Part shown: positions 47,016 through 59,006 of the stretch, in pieces
Layout of the letters: each line of letters begins with the position of its first letter
Position numbering within the stretch: position 1 is the stretch's first letter
Source of the DNA: Aurifilum marmelostoma
Taxonomy: Eukaryota; Ascomycota; Sordariomycetes; Diaporthales; Cryphonectriaceae
Assembly (NCBI GenBank): GCA_027559495.1
Contig: JAMXSV010000023.1
Coordinates: 1,984,001-2,048,000 of the forward strand
Reading direction: 5' to 3'
DNA length: 64,000 nucleotides
Position numbers and translations under genes: made by a program
The notes under the pieces: generated by a model
What the model was told of the DNA's origin: nothing
Database searches by the model: none
What the model saw: the letters and a program-made list of their open reading frames with translations, nothing else

Positions 47016-47850
47016 ATGATGAGATTATCATTTGCGTGGGCATTCTTTGTCATCACGGCGGCACGCCTGGTCGCCGCCATTGACATGAGCCTCTATCAAC
47101 CCTCGGCCCAAGTTGAACCAGGATTCAAACAGTATTTGCAGGAGTAGGTGTTCTCGTCCTATGGTTCAGAGTTCATTGATGAAGAGTCTAACGCCTCTGT
47201 CATAGGCTCTATGCTGAGACCGAAGATCCAGCATCAACGACGTCCTTTACGGATTTCTTCGCACCAAATGGATCTCTCATCGTCCTACAGTACACCGCCG
47301 TCGGAGCTGAACAGATCACTGGGCTTAAACATGCCTTGATGCCCAAGGATGGTTCGAAAGTCTGGCACCACGTGCCGAATGTCACGGATGTCTATACGGA
47401 CACGAGTGAGAACAAGGTATATGAGGTTCACGGCGTGATCCAGACGACATATGAGGGCGGAAATTGTTCACAAGCCTAGTGAGTTTGGACATCCGTCCCC
47501 AAAACCTGCTCTCTCCCTCTTCCCCCCCCCCCCCCCCTTTTTTTTTTTTTTTTTTTTGAAAACAGAGGGGGGGGGGCACGGATGTATGTCGTCGCAGTCA
47601 TGGTTGTCATGGCTGACCATTATAATTCGCAAGCTACTCGACGCGATTCACTGTCGCGAAGGACAGTGGTAACAAGCCCATACTCAACTTACGATCTGGC
47701 TCGCTTCTTTCATACGACGACTATATCGTCCAGCCATCAATGTCGCCGACGGAAATCCCTTGCCAGGGTGATGGTGTTCAGAAGCTAGATGTGAAGAGCT
47801 CAGCCTCGGACGAAAAGGGGGGAATGCCCACAGAACGATCAGAGCTATAA
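47016..47850 (+). CDS. Secreted NTF2/SnoaL-like protein
   Basis: Exons: 47016-47143, 47206-47478 and 47634-47850; 618 nt, 205 aa. The N-terminus (RLSFAWAFFVITAARLVAA) is a signal peptide. The mature part has the look of the fungal secreted SnoaL-like family: ELYAETEDPASTTSFTDFFA, GLKHALMPKDGSKVWHHVPN, VYEVHGVIQTTYEGGNCSQAYYS and RFTVAKDSG. The last exon ends Ser/Asp/Glu-rich. NTF2-like folds are small cone-shaped domains, either ligand-binding or enzymatic; the function here is unknown. The second intron carries C, T and G homopolymers, where the assembly may be unreliable, but the splice ends are clear (GTGAGT, TTCGCAAG). A second in-frame ATG follows directly at 47019. Confidence 0.8.
47522..47577 (+). 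repeat. Poly-C / poly-T / poly-G run in an intron
   Basis: A C run, then about 20 T, then after GAAAACAGA a G run, in the second intron of the NTF2-like gene. Confidence 0.9.
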
Positions 47851-48303
47851 TGACCTCAGCTGTACTCAGGACTGGTTGCCCATTTCGAAAGCATGCCTTT
47901 GAATACCATTTCTTCATTGGCTGTAATGAAGCTTGGCTCCTCCGAGCTTTTGAGTCGCTGTAGATATATTGGAGTAGATTTATAAACCATCCGTAGTGAT
48001 GAAAACCTGCTATAAAAATCGCCATCTATGCGCGCTTTGTATCACGGAGACCTAGAATCAAATAAGTAGGCAATCTCGTGAAACTAAAAAGGGACGGCCA
48101 TTGGCTGCATGCATGACCTCATCCAGCCACGACCTTGCACGACAGTTCTTCCAGGAGTCAACGCCGATCTTCGGAGACTTGCATGAGCCCAACCCCGGCT
48201 ACACACACGATAACCTTGGCCCTCGCCTCGAGGACTCATTGTAAAAGCGACAGAACAGAGTACTTGGGACCTCAGAACCATATATGCGCACCGATTGATC
48301 GTC
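47851..48303. other. Intergenic stretch
   Basis: Terminator of the NTF2-like gene and promoter of the gamma-glutamyltransferase gene; no gene seen. Confidence 0.5.
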
Positions 48304-50310
48304 ATGTCTGCACAACGCCATGGAAAATACCCTTCAGACGGCGGAAGCTTCGTCAACTTCCCGGGCCGGCGGAGCGTGGTGCACAGTACCAAGGGCATCG
48401 TGTCCACAACATCTCCCTTGGCAACTGAAGCCGGACTCCAGATTCTTCGCGATGGCGGTAACGCTGCGGTAATTAATGAGTGCCATCCTCTCAAGACTCT
48501 GAATGTCAATGCTCAGAGGTTTCACTCATCGCTGATGCATCAATATCGAATAGGATGCGGCCGTCGCAGCCGCCGCTGTGCTCAACTTAGTCGATCCCTC
48601 AATGACTGGCATAGGAGGCGATGCTTTCTGTCTCTTCCACGACGCAAAAACGAGCAAAGTGCACGCATTGAACGGTTCGGGACGATCTCCCGCTGCGGCG
48701 CAGCTCGATAACATCTGCATAGAGCTGAACATCGACGACAGAATCCATGGCAGTATTCCACCCACCTCGATCCACTCGGTGACGGTCCCGGGTGCGGCGG
48801 CAGCCTGGCTAGACATGATTGAGAGGTTTGGTTCGGGCAAGGTCACTGCTGCACAGGTTTTGGCACCTGCTATTCAACTGGCTGAGCAGGGATGTCCAGT
48901 CAGCGAGATTTCTAGTTACTATGTGGGTTCCGATTGTACTTCTCATACTATCGCTATAACTAATGAGAACATCATTCAATAGTGGATCAAAACAGAGGAA
49001 GAGCTTCGACAAACATATAATGGGACGGATTTGTTGAAGGAAGACCCGGAAGCACCAGGAGGCTACAGAGCGCCAAAGCCAGGCGAGATCATTCAGAATC
49101 CTCTGCTGGCCAGGACATTCAGACTTTTGGCCGAAAAAGGTCGGAGCGGCTTTTATGAAGGGCCAATAGCTGGTGCGATCGTAGAAATCAGTCAAAAGCT
49201 TGGTGGTCACCTGACACTGGAAGATCTAAAAGCTCACCAAAGTGAGGTGGTGACTCCGATCTCAATTCCTCTGCAATTCGACAGTCAAGGCGATTCTACT
49301 ATCAAGTTGTGGGAGCATCCTCCCAATGGGCAAGGGATCGTTGCTCAGATGGCACTCGGTATTCTTGCCCAACTCGAGAGTGTTGGAAAAATCCCCAAGT
49401 TTTTACAGGAAGACCACAACTCTGCCAAGTGAGTTCGAGCGCCGAACATATCTTCACGCAGACGCTTTTGGCTTACACATCGCATCACAGGTATCTGCAC
49501 GCTCTGATCCAGGCTCTCCGTATCGCGTTCGCGGACGCAAGCTGGTTCGTGACTGATCCAGCTGTGTCGATCGACCCAGAGACGCTTCTATCTGGAGACT
49601 ACCTCGCTCAGAGGGCCGAATTGTTCGACCCAGAACGGTATACCACAATTCTTACACCGGGAGAACCTTCAAGCATTCACAAGACAAGCGACACCATTTA
49701 TTTATGCGTGACGGATGCACGAGGCAATGCCTGCTCCCTCGTCAACAGCGTGGCCGATACATTCGGCAGCCGCATTGTCCCGCCTGGCGTTGGATTCGTG
49801 CTCCAAAACCGCGGCACAGGCTTCCATCTCGGCCCGCCGAATCATCCCAACCTCTTTGCCCCGGGAAAACGGCCCTACAACACCATCATTCCGGCTATGA
49901 CGACCAATGCAGATGATGAGAGGCTACACACCGTCTTTGGTGTGATGGGCGGAGCCATGCAGCCCCAGGGACACGTGCAGGTCCTTTTGAACATGATGCG
50001 CTTTGGTATGAACCCGCAGACAGCTCTTGATGCGCCGCGGGTGTGCATCGGTGTGAGTCTGCCAGGAAAGTCTACAGATCCGAGCAAGAAAGTTGATGAG
50101 TCGGTGTACCTTGAAGAGGGCATTAGCGAGGAGGTGGCAAGGCAGTTGGAACGCATGGGCCACCGGGTGAAGTTCGTCCGTGGCATGGATAGGTCACTGT
50201 TTGGGCGTGGGCAGGTCATACGAGTACATCATGATCCAGTCAGTGCCAAGATGGTCTACTCTGCGGGAAGTGACTTGAGGGGAGACGGACATGCCGCACC
50301 CTTTCTGTGA
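48304..50310 (+). CDS. Gamma-glutamyltransferase family protein
   Basis: Exons: 48304-48468, 48554-48922, 48983-49428 and 49491-50310; 1800 nt, 599 aa. N-terminal family blocks: VVHSTKGIVSTTSPLATEAG, ILRDGGNAADAAVAAAAVLN and DPSMTGIGGDAFCL. The small-subunit start is SDTIYLCVTDARGNACSLVNS, where Thr395 would be the self-cleavage and catalytic residue; GVMGGAMQPQGHVQVLLNM follows. No signal peptide or membrane anchor is seen at ATG 48304, so a cytosolic, bacterial-type member is likely. The protein would cleave into two chains and hydrolyse or transfer gamma-glutamyl groups. Several fungal members of this type act on other gamma-glutamyl or cephalosporin-like amides, so glutathione is not certain. 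Confidence 0.93.
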
Positions 50311-52185
50311 TCGATTCTGAATAAGCGTACCACTTTGAGAACCTCAGTAACTTTGACAAATTGCATTTCCAACACAGGCTCATTGCGTTGATATGATTGA
50401 TTCGTGTAGTTGCTTGCTTGGGTTCACATGCGAGAAGAGCCAGTTCAACCGACTCTGCATGTTTATGGGAGCCACCGTATTCCCTTGGCTTGTTACTCCT
50501 GAGCTGGGTACTAGTACTAGGCATTTGAGCGACCTTGAAACGTCTGAAGGGGTAGAGGAGATGTTCCGTCTCATGTTATGAGAGCACAAGAAGTTGCCGA
50601 GGTAAGTACAACCCATGGTGGGCATTATGGCTGTTGATAGCAAAGTAAGAGCCAGCCACAAAATGATCATGTGTCTGCCACGAGCTCAGAAGCCAGCCTT
50701 GGAGGTGAGGATTAGCCTGATGGTGCCCAGATTGGCGTTTGTCGCTGGACCCCCTCTACAATTGACATACTCTTCAACCCCTTGATCACGCATAACCCAC
50801 ACATTCCCGTTATGACACCCTAGCAATATTCATAATACGTTGACTAGAGACCAAAGGTGGCTTGAGGGCGACTGTCGTGTTGTGCTCTCGCCTGGGCCAG
50901 TTCAATGGAATGGCGACTGTTTCCTCTAAAGTAGATGGACCCGTGTTTCGTCCAGGAGCGACTGCACGGCTATGTTGCGATATTAGTCGTAGCAAGCTTC
51001 GCGGCCATGCCAGGACTAATCAAGCCATGTCGGCCTTGTGATCTGGGCAAGGCCTAATCTGTATCACTAGCCGGATCATAGCGATACCGCGAGGGAGCGG
51101 TTTGGCTTCGTTGTCAGCCTGTGGCGTCTCGAGCCGTGTGACTTGGTATTACCTACAAATATTCATCTCATGAGAGCAGAGGCAATACACACACAGACTT
51201 GACCGTCTTACAATGTCCATCGGTTGGGGGAGAGCCAACAACTTTCCGGAACAGGAAATCCTCGCGAGTGAGGTGCGGCTGAAGAATGAACAAGCTTTGG
51301 TATAGAAGATAAGCTGCACGTTCGCGAAAAGCTTAAGAGAGAAACAAGACTACGGAATCTTTCCAATACGTCAAAAGAGCCCAGGACAGTACTCACTGCT
51401 CCGAGGTCCAGACCTCCTTTGCGGGGAACCCTGAGCGAAGTTCGAGACATTCCCCATACCCATCCTTGATACCACCACACACTAGAGTCCCCTCAAAATC
51501 CACTTGTCTGTGGGACCTTGATGCGGGGGTCTGGGGAATCCTAGCCGTCTGCCAACTATCTTCCACCACCACGAACAAATGGCTGTGCTTTTGCCTGCCT
51601 TTCTCTTACATGCTAAATAATAATATCTGATAACTTCGTACCCCGGACTACGGACCAGATTCCTTTTCAGTCCTGTATCCCGATAGGAAGCCCGTTCCCC
51701 ATGGGCCTCAGCCCAGCCCTCCAACTTCACCATTGGTCTTTTTCTATGGGACTTGACGTTCGATTATCAGTCGTATCAGTCATGAACACATCCTTTTTGT
51801 CTCCAGGGCCGATCGCTATCACTAAGCGCCCGGGGCTAGGAAAATATGGCAGGGCACTCCGTTACCCTTTGCCCCCTCTTCTCCGCGACATCACTAGACA
51901 AACTGGCCTCCCGCCGAGGTTACAGGCAAGGAAGGTCTTGATGGATGAGCTTAAACAAATTAGGTCGAACCCCGCCTCCACAAGTGACGGCCGTGGGGGA
52001 CAGATGCCCGTGTAGGCGTCCCCAGATTGTTCACCCCTTGTTTGTTGGAAAGGAGTGTGCATCCACCTCCTCGTAGACAATACTACATCAGGCCGCCATG
52101 ATACTTGCTGGGCCTTCTTCTTCTTTTCTTTCTCCTCCTTCCCTTCTTTTCTTCCTGACCCACACCAGGTCGCTCCCCTCACAAA
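50311..52185. other. Intergenic stretch
   Basis: About 1.9 kb without a supported gene. The frames at 51208-51733 (minus) and 51701-52015 (plus) overlap and show no family motif. The right end has CT-rich leader sequence (52115-52160) typical of fungal promoters. Confidence 0.5.
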
Positions 52186-54104
52186 ATGTCTCCTATACAG
52201 CGTTCGAGCCTTGAGGGCGTCCGCGAATCATCCTCGCCCAATAGCTCGGACATCGAAAAGACAGCTTCCGACGAGAAGCCAACGTCTGAGAATGTCGAGA
52301 CTGTTGTATCCAAGACCAGCATTGAAGAGCAACCGCCAGAGACAAAGGTCAGCACATTCCGCTACTCCTTCTTTCCTGATCATCTCTTGAAGGAGATTCT
52401 CGCTAAATGTTGTTGTGCGACCATTGTAGCTGAGTACCCGGGCTCTCCTGGCATTTGTTGCCCTCTCGTTCCTCTGGACAGGATCTCAGATACCAATCTA
52501 CCTTTTCGGAGCCATCCCGCCTTACATCTACGCCGACATAGGCGGTGCTGATCGATGGACGTGGATCACACTCGCCAACATTCTCGCTCTCGCCGCTGTC
52601 TGCCCATTTGTGGGATCACTCTCCGACCTCTTTGGCCGCCGCTATATCGCCCTCTCGGGCGCCACGTTTATACTCGTAGGCATGATCGTCTGCTCGACCG
52701 CAAAGACGATGAACATTGTCATCGGCGGGCAGGTGTTGGCTGGTATCGGAGCAGGCATCAATGAGCTGACTGCCCTGGCCGCCGCATCGGAAATGGCCCC
52801 CGTCTCCAAGAGAGGCAAATATGTTGGCATACTTGTCTTTACCATCACTCCTTTCTGTCTCTCGGCTCTCTACGCGCAGCTCATTGCTGCCTACTCGTCG
52901 TGGAGATATGTCGGCCTGCTGTGCGCCCTCTGGAACTTGGTGGGCCTGGTAATGACAGGGCTCTTCTACTTCCCGCCGAACCGAACAAATCCCCATGGCC
53001 TCAGTCGTCGTGAGATCCTGGGCCAGATTGACCTTGTTGGTGGATTCCTCAGCGTTTCTGGTCTGATCCTGTTCAGTAAGTCTGCTACTCCGTGTGGAAG
53101 AGAAGCAACATTAGCATCAAGGAAAAGGCATCATGCTGACGCGTGCTCCTCGCCCGATGATAGTGGCCGGGATGCAATGGGGTGGTTACACTTACCCATG
53201 GACCTCCCCCCACGTCCTCGTTCCTCTACTACTTGGAGCTGCCCTCATAATCATCTTTATCGTGTGGGAGGGGTGGTTTGCCAAGAACCCAATGTTCCCC
53301 AAGCGAATCAACGAAAACCCCAGGGTCCTCATCCTCACCTTGATCATCACATGCATATCCGGCGCCAACTTCATCAGCCTGATTGCCTTCTGGCCGACTC
53401 AAGCCTTCAATGTGTATGGCCATGACCCCGTACAGGTCGGAATCCGCGCGATTCCAATCGGCATCTCTTTGATGGCTGGCGCAGTGATTGGCCTCTTCCT
53501 CCTGTCCATCTTCAAAGGCGCCAACAGAACCATCATGATTGTCTCCTCGGTCCTCATGACTGCTGGCTGCGGCGCCATGTCCATCGGCCGAGTCGATAAT
53601 ATGTACCAGCTCTGGGGCATTCTCGTCCTGGCTGGCCTGGGCATCGGCGGCATTGTCGTCCCCGCCAGCATCATCACCATGATCGTCTGTCCAGACGACC
53701 TGATCGCCACTGTGGCAGCTCTGACGCTCAGCATCCGCGTCATTGGTGGCAGCATCGGCTATTCCATCTACTACAACATCTTCGTCAACAAGTTTGTGCC
53801 CTACGCCACAGAGTACATTGGTGGAACCTTGTATCAGGCGGGCATTACCTCTACGGCTGTCATCACTGAGGTTATCGAGCTGACGGGTGCTGCCCTGCCA
53901 GGCGAGATTGCTCTAGTCCCGGGCATCGCAGGCAATACCACCTTGTATAACGAGGTCATCTATGCCGGCCAGGTTGCATATGCCGCTTCGTACAAATACG
54001 TCTACCTGGCTAGTATTGCCTTTGGCATCATTTCTGTCGTCTGCTCGTTGTTCTTGGGTGATATCAGCGCGTACATGGATGACCATGTTGCTGTGCACAT
54101 GTGA
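52186..54104 (+). CDS. MFS transporter, TRI12-like drug/siderophore-type efflux pump
   Basis: Exons: 52186-52347, 52430-53075 and 53164-54104; 1749 nt, 582 aa, consistent with the 14-helix DHA2/TRI12 family. The N-terminal ~60 residues are hydrophilic and acidic. Family blocks: IPPYIYADIGGADRWTWITL, CPFVGSLSDLFGRRYIALSG (the A motif), LAGIGAGINELTALAAASEM, SKRGKYVGILVFTITPFC, SWRYVGLLCALWNLVGLVM and MAGMQWGGYTYPW. It is a proton-driven exporter or importer of the plasma membrane or a vesicle. Fungal TRI12-like pumps export mycotoxins, but many paralogues have other substrates, and no biosynthetic cluster adjoins this one. The leader just before the ATG is CT-rich. Confidence 0.93.
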
Positions 54105-54451
54105 GAGGTGGGAAGTGAGGGTTGAGTACATTGGAATCGGATATCCTGCATGTTTCAGGAGAGCGTATGGACTTGATCATTCTAGGACACGGATCCGTTT
54201 CTGATGCTAGGGTATCGGCAACTGATATTGTGTCTTGCTTATTAGATGTTTTCAGACTCTCTTCTGTATGATATTTCAGTCTCTTGAATGTTTCCCTCAC
54301 AGGCTGAGCATATCTTGCGATGATCATCGGCACTTGAAAAGCTCACATGCCGCTTGGCCCATGATCTTGAAGTCTTGGACGCTTCCAGTCATGTTATCAT
54401 GAATGCGCTCTCCTATAAAAAAAAGGAGACGTCGAACTTTTCCTTAGCCTA
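54105..54451. other. Short convergent spacer
   Basis: 3' ends of the MFS gene and the beta-propeller-like gene; a short A run lies near 54417-54423. Confidence 0.5.
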
Positions 54452-56211
54452 TCAATAATTGTCTGGTTCGGCTTGCCAGAGTCCCCTGGGCGGCTGTGGC
54501 AGTCTGAGCCTTGTGTCGTTCATGTCCAAGCGATACATGATGTTGTTGTAATTGTAGTAAGGAGTCCACCACGGATTTCCAGAAAATGTGTTCACCAGAG
54601 TGCCGGAGAAGTATATGAACCTCCCTGCCTCCCTCATCAACTCATAGTGCTGGACCGGATTGTACAGGTCGTTGTGATTATTGGTGTACATATCTCGTGC
54701 CATGTGGTGTGTTGCGACCTTTCGAGCCTGTTCCCACGGACCCACGGGAGATCTTGCTGTCGAGAACCAGATCTCGCCTGCAGTAGTATCGCCAAACTTC
54801 TGCTGGATGATGTTCACCCAGAGGTTCAAGTAGGGGTTCCACGCGATTCCAACTTGTGCTGGGAGTATAAACTGTCTTGTCTCCACGTCCTTTATGCGGT
54901 ATGGGGACTCCTCCCGGCGGATGACACCCGAGTTCACAAGCTCTTCTGCAGTTTCGAAGTTGACCGGCCGGCCGCCTTTGACCCAGCTCCAGATGAGTGA
55001 GCCATCGCGGCTACGATTTGCTCGCTGACCGTTCGGCGTGAGACATGTGAAGGCCTCGTATTGTGACGGTTCGCTGGCGCTGGCAAGATCGGCCCTGACC
55101 CGCACATTTCGCCCATAGAAGGCGTATCGAACCCCGTTCTCGCGGACATATATCGTGTGACCACTTGGTACGAGGGCATTGTTGCACTTTTCGAACCTCT
55201 TCAAACGCTCAAAAACTTTCTTCTGGTCATCCCACAGCACCAGACCTTCCTCGATGCATTCCATGCTGTGGCCCGCCGCGTAGTACCTGGCGATAAGGTG
55301 TTCTCTGCCGGCCTCGTCCTGAACAACAGTCAGGCCGTCGACCCATATAGGGAAGCTGCCCTCTTTCTGGATCTTCACCTTGACCATCGCTCTGACAAAG
55401 TTCTCTGGCTTATCGCCCTCGGTGTAATAACTGAAATCAAGCCCCCCTCTCTGGATCGATCTTTTCAGGTAAGTCTGTAGTCGCACCCGTCATTGAAAAG
55501 TTGCCCAGCTGAAACGACATCTGGTCTGTGTCCTGCCACATCCACAGTAGCTTGCCCTGAAATCTAGCACACTGCACAGTGTCGCTGCCGGCTACCTTGG
55601 CGTTGAGGACCGGGTCCCTGATCGGGGTGGGCTTCCCAAGTAGAACACTGTCGCGGTAGATGCCGTACCCCGTCAACCGGTAGAGCCTCGAGGCAATCTG
55701 TGTCCTCTTGAGTTTGATTTCGACCGACCCTCCCGGTCTGGGATGAATCTGCGTGCCAGCGATTCCCAGAAATCCAGTAGGCGACTCGAAGCCGTAGCTG
55801 CTGAACGTGACCCAGAGCGGGTCTCCCGTCATTAAACCGGGCTCGTAGAAGGCGACATAGCCAGCGCTGTCCGTCATGTAGATCATCTTATATGTGGTGC
55901 GCAGATAAACGAGGGGGGATGCCCCGATTTGTCTCTGCATCAACCACATGAATCGCAAAATACTGCGACGCATGGTTGTCAGACGATATGGGTGATTGTT
56001 GTTGTGCCTCGGCATTCTGGTCCCGCTTTGACGACTGGGCGGCAGAGGACACGTTGGAGACGATGCGATCAAGGCCTGCAAGAAAAGACGATCGTGGCTG
56101 GCGCGAAGACGACATTTTTGTGTCCAGCAGCGAGGAAGTGCTGCAGATGAGGTGGAGCAGGAGGAAAGTGACTGTGATGAGGAGCGGATGGAAATGTGAC
56201 GTGACGACCAT
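54452..56211 (-). CDS. Secreted beta-propeller-like protein with two apparent +1 frameshifts
   Basis: ATG 56211 opens a signal peptide (PLLITVTFLLLHLICSTSS). The frame changes at a C6 run on the coding strand (plus 55913-55918) and again at a G6 run (plus 55442-55447). Removing one base at each gives one uninterrupted chain of about 585 aa from a single exon; no introns fit. The N-terminal part is a short Ig- or transthyretin-like domain (FAIHVVDAETNRG, VYLRTTYKMIYMTDSAG). The rest has repeated aromatic blades as in five-bladed GH32/GH43-like propellers (FQGKLLWMWQDTDQM, IWVDGLTVVQDEAGREHLIA, VGIAWNPYLNLWVNIIQQKF, EIWFSTARSPVGPWEQARKV). A role on an extracellular glycan is inferred from fold type only; the catalytic acids cannot be assigned by eye. 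Confidence 0.65.
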
Positions 56212-57104
56212 GATTTTCCCTGACGCTGCTGTGATGAACCCCGAACCTTGATTTCAATACTGCTAATTACAGTAATCATTCCCGGACAACGCATGCGGGG
56301 TATTTTGATGATGAGGACTCCATGTCGACATGCTTGAATGCCATCCCATGACTCTGCATCAGCCCATGGTCGGCACTTTCCAGCGATTAACTAGACGTTC
56401 TTGTTTCTGGCAGGAACAGTGTCTGGATGGGATCCATCGATTCCAGCAGCATGGGTTTCGGACAGGTTTGAGTCTCTTCCCAGAATCTTTGCTACTTAAC
56501 GACGATCCACTTCTATCCTCGGTGTGATTACAGCATGTTTTATTTTCGAAATGCACGACTGGCTTCGACTCGTACATCCCGTATGTATTGATCTATAAAC
56601 TCTCCTCATGTGCAGCAAGGCGTCTTGTCATTTTCACGCATAATCCCACAGCATTCTTCGGGCATTGGCTGCTTTTAAGAACACTGACCAGGTTCCTGGA
56701 AAATCAGTGAAATAATAGAGCCCAGGGTTAGGGTATCCTCGTCTTACATGTCTACTCCGTACATACACTGCGTCTCCCTTTGGCGACTCGGTGTCTTCGG
56801 GAACTTTATCACACTTCGCCGCATCGACTTGAACGATGGTCATATCGATTGCTCCACAGTGACGATTTGAGACTATGAGAGAGAGTTTACACCTATCAAA
56901 CACTCTGACCTTCTTCTGATGGCTGTGTCTACTATTTCTGCTCAGACCTGAGCCTCCCAAGATGTGTCCTTCCAGCAAACTCTCGTCCTTAACCCGCTGA
57001 TCCGGGACACAGCAAGTTCGGGACACCGCAACAGGGCTCTCTACGAACTTGTAATCATTGGACTTAGTTCTTGAGTCTCGCCTTACGGTATTGTTCATGA
57101 CGCC
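56212..57104. other. Divergent intergenic region
   Basis: Promoters of the propeller-like gene (left) and the riboflavin-kinase-like gene (right). The minus frame at 56634-57098 lacks motifs and is not called. Confidence 0.5.
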
Positions 57105-59006
57105 ATGGAAGTTCGATCGGACTTCAAGATCAAACGGAAGCCTGCCGTTATCGCAGCGGGCCAGCTGGATTCAAAGGGTCTCGAGTCGGAAAAAATACAT
57201 ACATCAGAACAGCAGTTGATATCTTCAGCTGATACGGACTGCTTGGAAACTGACACGGAATTTTTTGAGGAGGGACCCAGAGCAACAGATCACTCGTCTT
57301 GTATCATATCGCAGGAGATTACCCCGGTGACATCCGGGGTGATTTCGTCGTCTCCAGCTGCAACTGATGGCCTTCAACTACTACAGAATCCCACCACGGT
57401 CACAGCTGATCAGATGTCGCCAGATGAAGACGTCGGCGAGACACACAAACCCTCTTTTCTCAAACATTTCTTCGATGAGACACGCTTCCTCGTCGGCGGC
57501 CTCATCCCTCGCCCACACGAGTCAACAAAGCACTACACCATCCTCCGCCATTCTTCAAGCGTGATTTTTTATCGGGGCCCGACAACCAGTGTGGCCATCA
57601 CGATATTCTCATCCTCACAGTCTGACATGCTGCTCCCTGCTACTCGGACAATCTGGCTGCAGCAACGTGGTGTTACTGGCAACACCGGGATGAAGCTCAA
57701 GAGATTGGTCGGGGCGACGGGGAGCTGGCTGGATGTCACCCCAACGACACAAGTTTCAGCAGAGGAACTCGGCGCATCTGAGAGGAGGAGCTGGCAGAGA
57801 GATATCGACAGGTTCATGAAGACTGCTGCATGCGAAAAGTCTGGCCATATACCCAGGGAGACTCACATGATCCGCCTCCCTCTCGTCGCTGGCGATGGCT
57901 ATTTTCGGCTGGTCCTCTGCGCCGGTGGCGTGACTGCTGCTTCTTCCCCTTCTCATCAAGACGCAACATCCGATCGGAAACGATCTACGAAGCGGCATGT
58001 TCTGTGCTCGAGCCCCATCTTCCGTATCGCCAGTACCTCGACAGACCCCAGTGTCCTCCGAGGGGCAAGCTTGAAGACACTCCCGCTGGAACTGGGCGTG
58101 ATGGCTGGATCCATGGTGGGCAGTGCAGAGGTGGCTGGTCTCCTTGCTCCAGTTACAAGCACCGTTCAACAGCAGATCCAGCGATTACAGCCGGACTTTG
58201 TCGTGAGACAGGCTGCAGCCACAGCTTATCGATCATCAGGTCTGCAGGATAAAATCGCACCAGCTCAGGATGAGGAGGACCCGTACGATTACACCAAGGC
58301 ACAGGGCTGCAACGTGCTGGAACGTCTTGATGAGGGAGCTGAAGTCGACATGGATGTCATCGGCCCTGATTCCGGACCTCAACCACCGTTCCCTCTTCAG
58401 TTCACAGGCAAGATGGCCTGGTGTGCCGGCGAGGGGACCAAGGCAATTCCCACCGCGGCGCTCGACAGTGTTCCGGAAAATATCATTCTCCGCCTCAAAG
58501 GATTCTATATGGGATGGGCTTGTATCCTGCCACATCGAGGCCTGGACAAGTGTGTTTCGTTGGATTGGCACGAGGTAGTGCTTGAGGTCGGGCCATCATC
58601 CACAGCAGGACCAAGTGTCGTAGCAAAGAATGTGGTCACTGTGAACTTTGCAAATGATCTCGAATCGACAACATCCTTCTCCGCCAAGATCAGAGTTATC
58701 GTCATGAACTTCATACGGCCTATAGACACTAAGGGAAGCAGCGACGATATGGAGAATGCCATGGCAAGGGATCTCCGAATCACGCTATCGAGTCTAAGCA
58801 GAAGCAGCTGGGGACCGAAGTTGACTATTGAAAGGGTGAAGACGGCTGAAAGTGCAAGAAGTTTCTCAGAAAAGTATACGGACGCGAGGAAGCAGTTACA
58901 GCAGAGAGCAAACAGCGTTCCGCTACACTGGGCCGGCATCAGGAATTCCGGTGCAGCGCCACGTGATCGCGCCCTTGGAAACGGAGGGTACTGGGTAACA
59001 CGATGA
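57105..59006 (+). CDS. Orphan protein with a degenerate riboflavin-kinase-like domain
   Basis: Single exon, 633 aa. Residues ~1-115 are low-complexity Ser/Thr/Glu. A conserved-looking block follows from ~118 (FLKHFFDETRFLVGGLIP, HESTKHYTILRHSSSVIFYR, VAITIFSSS). Residues ~425-560 resemble fungal riboflavin kinase in order: VIGPDSGPQPPFPLQFTGKM, then AGEGTKAIPTAAL (~441-453), GFYMGWACI and RVIVMNFIRP. Key residues of active enzymes are altered. The Gly-rich loop is shortened and the conserved P-T-A-N has become PTAA (449-452), so the metal-binding Asn is lost. The N-P-[FY]-Y...E-x-H catalytic segment is not recognisable. It is therefore probably a non-catalytic paralogue. Multidomain fungal proteins with this layout exist but their role is unknown to me. 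Confidence 0.65.
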   Translation: MEVRSDFKIKRKPAVIAAGQLDSKGLESEKIHTSEQQLISSADTDCLETDTEFFEEGPRATDHSSCIISQEITPVTSGVISSSPAATDGLQLLQNPTTVTADQMSPDEDVGETHKPSFLKHFFDETRFLVGGLIPRPHESTKHYTILRHSSSVIFYRGPTTSVAITIFSSSQSDMLLPATRTIWLQQRGVTGNTGMKLKRLVGATGSWLDVTPTTQVSAEELGASERRSWQRDIDRFMKTAACEKSGHIPRETHMIRLPLVAGDGYFRLVLCAGGVTAASSPSHQDATSDRKRSTKRHVLCSSPIFRIASTSTDPSVLRGASLKTLPLELGVMAGSMVGSAEVAGLLAPVTSTVQQQIQRLQPDFVVRQAAATAYRSSGLQDKIAPAQDEEDPYDYTKAQGCNVLERLDEGAEVDMDVIGPDSGPQPPFPLQFTGKMAWCAGEGTKAIPTAALDSVPENIILRLKGFYMGWACILPHRGLDKCVSLDWHEVVLEVGPSSTAGPSVVAKNVVTVNFANDLESTTSFSAKIRVIVMNFIRPIDTKGSSDDMENAMARDLRITLSSLSRSSWGPKLTIERVKTAESARSFSEKYTDARKQLQQRANSVPLHWAGIRNSGAAPRDRALGNGGYWVTR

